From assembly GCA_947285985.1 (NCBI GenBank), contig CAMYPB010000001.1:1-38852 (forward strand): DNA of 38,852 nt, read 5' to 3'. Positions within the stretch are counted from its first letter, which is position 1. Each line of letters begins with the position of its first letter. Shown in pieces: positions 15,360-21,732 of the stretch. The notes beneath the pieces are model-generated. The model made no database searches, was not told the origin of the DNA, and saw only the letters and a list, made by a program, of their open reading frames with translations. A program made the translations under genes and the position numbers. Source of the DNA: an uncultured Holosporaceae bacterium (GTDB lineage: Bacteria > Pseudomonadota > Alphaproteobacteria > RUG11792).

Positions 15360-16367
15360 TTATTTATCAGAACGCAGGGCTTTGATCGCGTTGAAGTTCA
15401 CAACGTCTCCCCCTATGAATTTTGTCGCATAAAATTCAATGAAAGGTTTGGCATTGTATGGATCCTTCAATAATTTTATCTCAGGTTTTTCTGCAATTTG
15501 GTATCCCTCATAGAAATTACCAAACAAAACGGGGGTCGTTGGTTCAGAAATAGATAATCTATCCATATCATCGGATATAACAACAGGATATCCAAGGAGT
15601 GTGTCAGGAGTTCCTGAGAGTATTGAATTTTGCCAGACAAATCTTCCAGTCGTTTCATCCTTGATATTCTTTATGGCGGATGCCGCATTCCTCGACATAA
15701 GCCAGACAGCATTATTCAAATATTCGGAAGGAAGAAGTTCCATAACATTCACAAGTTGATTATAGCTATTGATCTTTCCGTATTCCCCCGTTTTGATCGC
15801 CTCTATCTTCCCATGTTCAAATCCACTATACGAAAATCCGTATGTCAGAATTCCTCTTGGTTCTGATATCCCATCCCCCTTCAAAAATGCTTTATTTTCA
15901 AGGGCTGCCATATGAGTTATGATTCTATTATTAATGAATTCCTCAATCTTCGATTCAGAGTCTTCGAGGATCATCTGAGTCACCCTCGGACGAGCAAATA
16001 ACTGATGAAGATTTATAGTTTTCCTCATTATATTGTTTGAGGGCTCCTTCATACATTCATTGTCCTTCACCCATCCTGATGTGTTTTTTGAGTCTAGATC
16101 AACGATAACATCGATCTTGTCGAATGATGTATACTGTATGTTCGCGATCGATTTTATGGGACTCAATATCTTGATCTTCTCATCAATACTATTCAAAACA
16201 TCGTTTGGAACATAAAATGAATCATTGTCAACTCCCTCTAAATTTCCCCTCAAAAAATCACAGAATTGCTTTATATCAAGGGACGTGTTCGTTCTTTCTG
16301 TTATGGGTCTATTGATTGATATATTTTCGTTATTGTTATTCATCATATCCGTCATATTTGTATTCAT
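15360..16367 (-). CDS. HK97-fold major capsid protein, GTA/phage-like
   Basis: The 335-residue protein fits the HK97-type major capsid family, closest in pattern to the alphaproteobacterial gene-transfer-agent capsid. Landmarks in order: FYVPNDVL near 51-58 (mature N-arm start, usually GG-x-LVP), SGWVKDNE 97-104 (E-loop side), LFARPRVTQMILEDS 123-137, the spine-helix stretch to AALENKAFLKGDGISEPRG 154-172, the A-domain AVWLMSRNA 220-228, KDETTGRFVW 236-245, TLLGYPVVISDDM 256-268, FGNFYEGYQI 282-291, and KPFIEFYATKFIGGDVVN 307-324. Residues 1-30 are polar and Asn-rich; the coiled-coil delta domain usual before the mature start is essentially missing. AAGGAG before ATG is strong. No terminase, portal, protease or tail gene lies nearby. 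Structural identity is well supported; use in a particle is unknown. Confidence 0.85.
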   Translation of the reverse strand: MNTNMTDMMNNNNENISINRPITERTNTSLDIKQFCDFLRGNLEGVDNDSFYVPNDVLNSIDEKIKILSPIKSIANIQYTSFDKIDVIVDLDSKNTSGWVKDNECMKEPSNNIMRKTINLHQLFARPRVTQMILEDSESKIEEFINNRIITHMAALENKAFLKGDGISEPRGILTYGFSYSGFEHGKIEAIKTGEYGKINSYNQLVNVMELLPSEYLNNAVWLMSRNAASAIKNIKDETTGRFVWQNSILSGTPDTLLGYPVVISDDMDRLSISEPTTPVLFGNFYEGYQIAEKPEIKLLKDPYNAKPFIEFYATKFIGGDVVNFNAIKALRSDK

Positions 16368-16401
16368 AATTATTTCTCCTTATTTTTTTATGTGTTGATT
16401 G

Positions 16402-16683
16402 TTAGTTTATTGGTTTTAGTATATTTATCAGATTTCGAAGTTCCGTTATTTTATTGTTTATCTCTATCCTAACTTCCGAGAGTTTTTTATTGATGGTCTT
16501 TCTATCGAGAATGAGATATCCAGACAACATATCCTGATTGATAGTAGGGGATACATCATTATTTTTTGATTTCGAATTTTTTTGATTTAGGATTTCAAAG
16601 GTTATTTTTTTCCCTTTGAGAGATGATTTAACCTCACTTTTCAAGGTGCATTGATCATTTGTTGGAATTATATTTTGTGTCAT
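16402..16683 (-). CDS. Small coiled-coil protein ahead of the capsid gene
   Basis: A 93-residue protein with no family I recognise. Residues 1-55 are polar and Lys/Asn/Ser-rich and probably disordered; residues 58-90 (LDRKTINKKLSEVRIEINNK and onward) have regular I/L/V spacing of a coiled coil. There is no signal peptide or membrane helix. It has a strong AAGGAG ribosome site and lies 34 bases upstream of the capsid gene on the same strand, so the two are almost certainly cotranscribed. A detached scaffold (delta-domain) function, or a cargo or partner protein of the shell, is inference from position and predicted structure. No convincing promoter was found between it and tRNA-Val. Confidence 0.75.
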   Translation of the reverse strand: MTQNIIPTNDQCTLKSEVKSSLKGKKITFEILNQKNSKSKNNDVSPTINQDMLSGYLILDRKTINKKLSEVRIEINNKITELRNLINILKPIN

Positions 16684-16711
16684 TTTTTTTCTCCTTTATA
16701 TAATAATTGTT

Positions 16712-16740
16712 TTGCCTTTAATGTTATATTTTGATAGTAT
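16712..16740 (+). promoter_or_regulatory. Promoter of tRNA-Val
   Basis: TTGCCT (16712-16717), 17-nt spacer, TAGTAT (16735-16740), about 31 bases before the tRNA. Confidence 0.4.
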
Positions 16741-16771
16741 GATCCATATGGGATTTTGTTGTTGATCATAT

Positions 16772-16847
16772 GGTCGCATAGCTCAGTTGGTAGAGCACTG
16801 CGTTCACATCGCAGTTGTCACAGGTTCGAGTCCTGTTGCGACCACCA
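16772..16847 (+). tRNA. tRNA-Val (anticodon CAC)
   Basis: Acceptor GGTCGCA (16772-16778) pairs with TGCGACC (16837-16843), discriminator A, encoded CCA. The D stem is GCTC/GAGC, the anticodon stem CTGCG/CGCAG with anticodon CAC at 16805-16807, and the T arm ACAGG-TTCGAGT-CCTGT. A CAC anticodon reads only GUG, so this is a secondary Val isoacceptor, noteworthy in an AT-rich genome that should also encode a UAC species elsewhere. It is divergent from the capsid unit. Confidence 0.95.
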
Positions 16848-16866
16848 TATTTTTCATACATAAATC

Positions 16867-16885
16867 AAAAAAGTATAACTTTTTT
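16867..16885 (+). terminator. Possible terminator after tRNA-Val
   Basis: AAAAAAGT (16867-16874), 3-base loop, ACTTTTTT (16878-16885). The stem is almost all A-T, so it is weak. A loopless 12-bp palindrome TGAAGATCTTCA (16889-16900) followed by GTTTTTTT comes next and may add to it. Confidence 0.4.
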
Positions 16886-16983
16886 CTTTGAAGATCTTCA
16901 GTTTTTTTGTGAAATACGTTTTTTTGCGTAGTTCATGTTTATAGTTTAATATTTTTATTTTATTCTTCGCAAATTCTTTTTTT

Positions 16984-16999
16984 GCCCATAAAATTTTAT
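16984..16999 (-). repeat. 16-bp element, copy 1 (upstream of pyk)
   Basis: On the - strand the sequence is ATAAAATTTTATGGGC, identical to copies at 21642-21657 and 35585-35600. The first 12 bases are a perfect palindrome, GGGC gives it direction. It lies about 30 bases upstream of the pyk -35 box in the opposite orientation to the other two. Confidence 0.7.
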
Positions 17000-17030
17000 A
17001 TATTTTTTTATGGAGACTTGTTATTTGACG

Positions 17031-17060
17031 TGGACAGACATTTCAAAGGAGTGTTAGAAT
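17031..17060 (+). promoter_or_regulatory. Promoter of pyk
   Basis: TGGACA (17031-17036), 18-nt spacer, TAGAAT (17055-17060) with an extended -10 TG (TGTTAGAAT). A TTGACG at 17025-17030 is too far (24 nt) to be the partner. Confidence 0.5.
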
Positions 17061-17100
17061 TGCATATATCTTGTTTTTATGAAATATACCTTTGAATTTT

Positions 17101-18558
17101 ATGATATCAAATTTTTTATCTAACAGAAGAACGAAAATAATCGCAACCCTAGGACCTTCTAGTTGTGATTATAATATAATAAAGAAATTATGTTTAGCTG
17201 GAGTCAATGTTTTTCGTTTAAATTTTTCTCATGGAAGTCATGAGGACCACAAAAAGAATGCATCCATCATAAGGGATGTTGAGAAAGAATTATCAACGTA
17301 TTTATCGATTATGATGGATCTCCAAGGTCCAAAGATAAGGATAGGAGTTTTTGAGGATGGAGAAGTCGCGTTAAAGACGGGTTCGAAGTTTATACTCGAT
17401 CTTGAGAAGGAATTTGGAAATAGTCGGAGGGTTTCTCTTCCTCATCCTGAAATCTTTCATTCTTTGAAGGAAGGAGTTGATCTCCTCCTAGACGATGGAA
17501 AAATTAGACTACAAGTTATGTCGAACGATGGAAATCATATCGAAACGAAAGTTGTTGTGGGGGGGATGATATCGAATAGGAAGGGTGTCAATATTCCAAA
17601 TGCAATTCTCCCCATAAATTCCCTCACAGAAAAAGATAAAAATGATATAAAATTAATCGATGAATTGGGGATCGATTGGGTTGCCGTTTCATTTGTTCAG
17701 ACTTCAGACGATATAATATATGCTCGCAGTCTAATGAAAAGCGATATAAAAATTATATCGAAGATTGAAAAACCTTCAGCCGTTGAAAATATAGATAAAA
17801 TTATAGATGTTTCTGATGCAATCATGATCGCGAGGGGAGATCTTGGAGTTGAAATTCCTCTCGAAACAATACCTGGGATCCAATATAAAATCGTTCGGGC
17901 GTGTCATTTGAAGAAATGTCCTGTCATTGTCGCAACCCAGATGCTCGAATCTATGAGGGAAAATGTCGTTCCAACACGTGCTGAAGTTTTGGATGTTTCA
18001 AATGCTGTATATCAAGGGGTCGACGCAGTTATGTTGTCTGCTGAGTCCGCGAGTGGGAAATATCCCGTTGAATCCGTCGATATGATGCGTCGTATAATAA
18101 TAAGTGCAGAAAATGACATAAAATCCAAAAATGTTGATATGATCATAAAATCGTGCGGTATCTCGAAGGATATGGGTGATTCTATATCAGAATCTCTATC
18201 TTATATCGTTGATGTGAAAAATATCGATATAATCGCAGCATTCACAGAATCTGGACGTACGGCCCTTGATATCTCGTCTTTCAAAACATCCTCGAACATA
18301 ATCGCTATGACAACGAATATAAAATCTGCACGTCGTATGAGTTTATATTATGGAGTGAATTCTGTGATAGTCGATGATATATACACCTTCTCTCAGATGA
18401 TTCAAATCGCAAAACAAAAGATTTTGGAGATAGAATTTGATGAGGGAATAAATAGAGAAAATTTTGCGATAATTGCAGGAGTTCCATTCAGAGAGTCTGG
18501 ATCAACGAATATACTTCATATCTGCAATATAAATTCAAATATTGAAAACAATTTTTAA
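17101..18558 (+). CDS. pyk: Pyruvate kinase
   Basis: Pyruvate kinase makes ATP and pyruvate from phosphoenolpyruvate and ADP. The 485-residue protein starts with RRTKIIATLGPSS (9-21), followed by RLNFSHGSHEDH, MDLQGPKIRIG, the metal and phosphate site IARGDLGVEIPLETIP, ATQMLESM and the active-site lid PTRAEVLDVSNAVYQGVDA with MLSAESASGKYP. The C-terminal regulatory-type domain is present. ATG 17101 is used; a TTG three codons upstream is less likely. No Shine-Dalgarno is evident. Retaining this enzyme beside an ATP importer suggests that substrate-level phosphorylation or pyruvate supply still matters. Confidence 0.97.
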   Translation: MISNFLSNRRTKIIATLGPSSCDYNIIKKLCLAGVNVFRLNFSHGSHEDHKKNASIIRDVEKELSTYLSIMMDLQGPKIRIGVFEDGEVALKTGSKFILDLEKEFGNSRRVSLPHPEIFHSLKEGVDLLLDDGKIRLQVMSNDGNHIETKVVVGGMISNRKGVNIPNAILPINSLTEKDKNDIKLIDELGIDWVAVSFVQTSDDIIYARSLMKSDIKIISKIEKPSAVENIDKIIDVSDAIMIARGDLGVEIPLETIPGIQYKIVRACHLKKCPVIVATQMLESMRENVVPTRAEVLDVSNAVYQGVDAVMLSAESASGKYPVESVDMMRRIIISAENDIKSKNVDMIIKSCGISKDMGDSISESLSYIVDVKNIDIIAAFTESGRTALDISSFKTSSNIIAMTTNIKSARRMSLYYGVNSVIVDDIYTFSQMIQIAKQKILEIEFDEGINRENFAIIAGVPFRESGSTNILHICNINSNIENNF

Positions 18559-18578
18559 AGAAGGTACACAATACAAAG

Positions 18579-18613
18579 AGAGTATAGGTATATTACTTAT
18601 ACTCTTTTTTTTA
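18579..18613 (+). terminator. Terminator of pyk
   Basis: AGAGTATA (18579-18586) and TATACTCT (18598-18605) form an 8-bp stem; the T tract begins inside the 3' arm and runs to about 18612. It also lies just past the end of the convergent rel/spo gene, but with a poor T tract in that direction. Confidence 0.8.
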
Positions 18614-18618
18614 TATTT

Positions 18619-20772
18619 TTACATTCTCTTCACAGAGTTTATGAATTCACAATTTCGAAGGGCTGCGTTTATAACGCTGAGTTGCGCTATATCGACGACT
18701 TCTATTTCGACGGTTAATTGTATAAAATTTTCGAATTTATCTCCCATTTTCAAATTTATGATAGTTGCGTTTTTTTGTTCGATTATGTCCGCGATTTTCG
18801 AGAGATTTCCAGGTGAACTATTAAACATTATTTCGAGTCTTGTTATGTATTTTTTATCACGATTGAATGCGGATTTAAGCCATGACAATTCTATGATTTC
18901 CGCACTATTGTTCATAGATTGATCATGGAGGATCTTACAATTTTCAAGGTGTATTTCAACGCCTCTTCCTTTGAAGAGGAGTCCTGATATACGATCCCCT
19001 GGAATTGGAGTGCAACAATTGACATGAAGAATAGGGAGGTCTGGAAGTCCGGATATTGGAAGGGAATTGTGAGATTGTTTGAATTGTTCTATATTTTTAT
19101 CTTCTATTATATTGTTATCGTTTTCTATATCTATATTTATACTATTCTTTTGTATTTGTGAATATATTGAGAGAATTTCTTTAGGGCCAATTTCCGAGTT
19201 TCCCATAGCGTGGTATAACTGATTTATATTGTCATATCCAAGTTTATTTGCAATATTTATGAGATCTGTATTTTGAAGAGGGATGTTATACTGCATGAAT
19301 AATTCTTCTATATTACTTTTCCCAACGAGTATATTTTTTTCTCTTTCCATTGCGTTGACAACTTTCTTAATGGAGTTTTTTGCTTTTGCAGTATAGACAT
19401 AGTTTTCCCAGTGACTTTTAGGGAGACTATCTTTATTTGTTGTTATTTCGACTTGATCTCCATTGTCTAATACTGTTTTCAATGGGACGACCATTCCATT
19501 GATTTTTGCTTCAACTGCGTGATCTCCTATTTCCGAGTGTATGGCATACGCGAAATCCAATGCGGATGATCCTCGGGGAAGAGATATCAATTGTCCTTTT
19601 GGAGTTATACAAAAAACCTGATCAGATATCATTTCTGTTTTTGATTTTTCGAGGAATTCTTCGATACCTGATGTATTTTCGAGGATTTCGACGAGATTTT
19701 TGATCCATTGATAGTTGTTATTTCTTTTTTTGATGGATCCATTTTCTTTGTATTGCCAATGTGCAGCGACCCCATATTCTGAGACCTCGTGCATTTCTTT
19801 CGTTCTGATTTGAATTTCTATTCGTTTATTGATGGGCCCTATAACACTCGTGTGGATCGATTGATATCCATTACTTTTTGGAGTGCTTATATAATCCCGA
19901 AATCTTCCAGGAACAACTAAATAATTCTTATGGATAGCCCCAAGAATTTGATAACATTGAGGAATAGTTTCAACGATAACTCGAAAGGCCATGATATCAG
20001 AGAGTTGTTCGAACGATATATTCCTCTTGTTCATCTTGACCCATATAGAATATGGAGTTTTGAGACGTCCACTAATTTGACACGGGATATTTATTTCATC
20101 TGCAAGATTCTTCAATTTTGTTGCGATCGTTGAGATAAATTGTTCTGAAGATTCATATAAATTTTTCAATCGACTTTTGGTGGATTGATCTATATCGGGG
20201 TATAACTCTGAGAATGCGATACCTTGAAGTTCATCTTTTATCGTCGACATTCCAATTCTTTCGGCGAGGGGCGCATAAATTTCGAGGGTTTCTTTTGAAG
20301 TTGCCTTCCTTTTTTCAATGGATCTATATTTTAGGGTCCTCATATTATGGAGTCTATCTGCGAGCTTTATGATGAGGACTCTTATATCAGACGACGCGGA
20401 TATCAATAATTTTTTGAAATTTTCAGTCTGTTTTTCCGCGATAGAAGACATCTCAAATTTCGAGAGTTTCGTCACACCATCAACAATCATCGCAATATCA
20501 TCCCCAAACTCATTTTTTATATCTTCGATTGTCGCGTCTGTGTCCTCAACTGTGTCGTGGAGAAGACCCCCTATAATCGTCTTCGTGTCCATTTTTAAAC
20601 CAATGAGGATCAATGTGACTTCAAGAGGATGTGAGAAAAAAGGATCCCCAGAATCTCGTATTTGTGTTCCATGATGATCGAGCGCAAAGATATAAGCCTT
20701 CCTTATGAGTTCTTCATCGAGATTGATGATATACCTTCTCATCCCATCAATAATCGTTTGAGGACCTATCAC
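18619..20772 (-). CDS. Bifunctional (p)ppGpp synthetase/hydrolase, Rel/SpoT type
   Basis: This 717-residue, full-length RSH protein makes and degrades (p)ppGpp. Order of parts: HD hydrolase domain with H33/H34, H48 and the H72-D73 pair in LLHDTVEDTD; synthetase domain with RLKTPYSIWVKM, FRDYISTPKSNGYQSIH and EIQIRTKEMHEVSEYGVAAHW; TGS domain from about residue 385 (VFCITPKGQLISLPRGSSAL); a His/Cys-containing middle region; C-terminal ACT domain (about 640-717). Both catalytic sites look intact. The start is GTG with AAGGA ten bases before it; an in-frame ATG at 20742 would remove ten residues. It is transcribed alone, divergent from the gene at 20989. Many intracellular relatives keep only fragments, so a complete enzyme is informative. 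Confidence 0.94.
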   Translation of the reverse strand: MIGPQTIIDGMRRYIINLDEELIRKAYIFALDHHGTQIRDSGDPFFSHPLEVTLILIGLKMDTKTIIGGLLHDTVEDTDATIEDIKNEFGDDIAMIVDGVTKLSKFEMSSIAEKQTENFKKLLISASSDIRVLIIKLADRLHNMRTLKYRSIEKRKATSKETLEIYAPLAERIGMSTIKDELQGIAFSELYPDIDQSTKSRLKNLYESSEQFISTIATKLKNLADEINIPCQISGRLKTPYSIWVKMNKRNISFEQLSDIMAFRVIVETIPQCYQILGAIHKNYLVVPGRFRDYISTPKSNGYQSIHTSVIGPINKRIEIQIRTKEMHEVSEYGVAAHWQYKENGSIKKRNNNYQWIKNLVEILENTSGIEEFLEKSKTEMISDQVFCITPKGQLISLPRGSSALDFAYAIHSEIGDHAVEAKINGMVVPLKTVLDNGDQVEITTNKDSLPKSHWENYVYTAKAKNSIKKVVNAMEREKNILVGKSNIEELFMQYNIPLQNTDLINIANKLGYDNINQLYHAMGNSEIGPKEILSIYSQIQKNSINIDIENDNNIIEDKNIEQFKQSHNSLPISGLPDLPILHVNCCTPIPGDRISGLLFKGRGVEIHLENCKILHDQSMNNSAEIIELSWLKSAFNRDKKYITRLEIMFNSSPGNLSKIADIIEQKNATIINLKMGDKFENFIQLTVEIEVVDIAQLSVINAALRNCEFINSVKRM

Positions 20773-20902
20773 AAATCAAAATTCCTTTTTCAAATTCTCT
20801 CCCTTTTTCTATACTACAACGAAATTTCATAAAATTCTAAGAAAAATCTATAAAATTTTATTATTTTAAATTCAGTGTTTTTGTCATATCGTTCCTATAT
20901 CC

Positions 20903-20931
20903 TTGAAAATATATCCTTTATGAAATATTAT
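20903..20931 (+). promoter_or_regulatory. Promoter of the orphan gene at 20989
   Basis: TTGAAA (20903-20908), 17-nt spacer, TATTAT (20926-20931). The start codon is 58 bases downstream, preceded by AAAGGG. Confidence 0.5.
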
Positions 20932-20988
20932 ATAAAGCATTAAGTTTTTGTTTTGGAAATATATTTTTTGATAAAGGGTTAGTTTTTT

Positions 20989-21645
20989 ATGTGTATTTAT
21001 AGAAAAATATTGTCAATTTTTATGATTTTTTCTGTTATATTTTCTTTTGATGGAAAAGCGTTGAATAATACTAAATATAACAATATTGTTATTAGTAGTT
21101 ATTTAATATTGAGTCCTTCTGATATACAGAGGTTATACCATAATACTGTGCCATCGAACAGTATTATATTTGGGAGGTGTGCGATATCCGATGGATCACA
21201 GTATGACGATGTGATTTATTGCGGTGATTTTTCGTGTCCAAAAGATTTGATTTCTGATGAGAAGATTAGTTTATATAGGGATTATAAACAAATTTTTGTT
21301 GATGATATGAAAGATATGACAGCTCTAAAAATAAAGGTCGGTCATTTCAAGCGTTATGAAATCATAAGGAATCAATATCTTTATATTGATGGGGAAAAAA
21401 TACAATATATCGCAAGTTGTATAATGGATTTAAAAAATTTTTTATATAGGTGTGACTATAGAATAACGGATTTCACGATTGATATTAGTCATAATCTTGA
21501 AGGTTATTCAAAGAGTGGACCTAAACTCATTAGTTTCGATATAGATTCAAATGATAGGAATAACCTCAATATAAAACCTTTCCTATTGGATTTTTCAAGA
21601 TCGTTTATTTTGTCGTATTTTTCTAAGTGTGGAAAAATTGCATAA
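20989..21645 (+). CDS. Secreted protein of unknown function
   Basis: A 218-residue protein that I do not recognise. Residues 1-24 (MCIYRKILSIFMIFSVIFSF then DGKA) form a likely signal peptide. The mature chain is rich in Ile, Tyr, Asp and Ser with short beta-prone segments and five or more Cys (GRCAISDG, IYCGDFSCP, ASCIMD, YRCDYR), suggesting a disulfide-stabilised extracytoplasmic protein; this is inference. No catalytic motif is visible. It has its own promoter and an AAAGGG ribosome site, and its TAA stop lies inside copy 2 of the 16-bp element. Confidence 0.75.
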   Translation: MCIYRKILSIFMIFSVIFSFDGKALNNTKYNNIVISSYLILSPSDIQRLYHNTVPSNSIIFGRCAISDGSQYDDVIYCGDFSCPKDLISDEKISLYRDYKQIFVDDMKDMTALKIKVGHFKRYEIIRNQYLYIDGEKIQYIASCIMDLKNFLYRCDYRITDFTIDISHNLEGYSKSGPKLISFDIDSNDRNNLNIKPFLLDFSRSFILSYFSKCGKIA

Positions 21646-21657
21646 AATTTTATGGGC
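21642..21657 (+). repeat. 16-bp element, copy 2 (upstream of leuS)
   Basis: ATAAAATTTTATGGGC, preceded by C as in copy 3. It ends 12 bases before the leuS -35 box and contains the TAA stop of the preceding gene at its third to fifth base before the palindrome centre, exactly as copy 3 does. Confidence 0.75.
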
Positions 21658-21669
21658 AACTATGTCAGA

Positions 21670-21698
21670 TTGAGTTTTCTATATTATTTATGTAGAAT
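21670..21698 (+). promoter_or_regulatory. Promoter of leuS
   Basis: TTGAGT (21670-21675), 17-nt spacer, TAGAAT (21693-21698), 34 bases before ATG. Nearly the same as the HU promoter. Confidence 0.6.
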
Positions 21699-21732
21699 GT
21701 TTTTATTATAACCTAATTTCAATTGGTGTTTT

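Noticed and set aside
16772..16847. tRNA-Val 3' end as an integration (att) site for the capsid unit
   Set aside because: The 3' end points away from the capsid genes and I saw no duplicate of the tRNA end in the window; no integrase is present.
18542..18922. 126-codon + strand frame after pyk with hydrophobic residues
   Set aside because: It lies almost wholly antisense to the conserved end of the Rel/Spo gene and starts inside pyk; the pyk terminator interrupts it.
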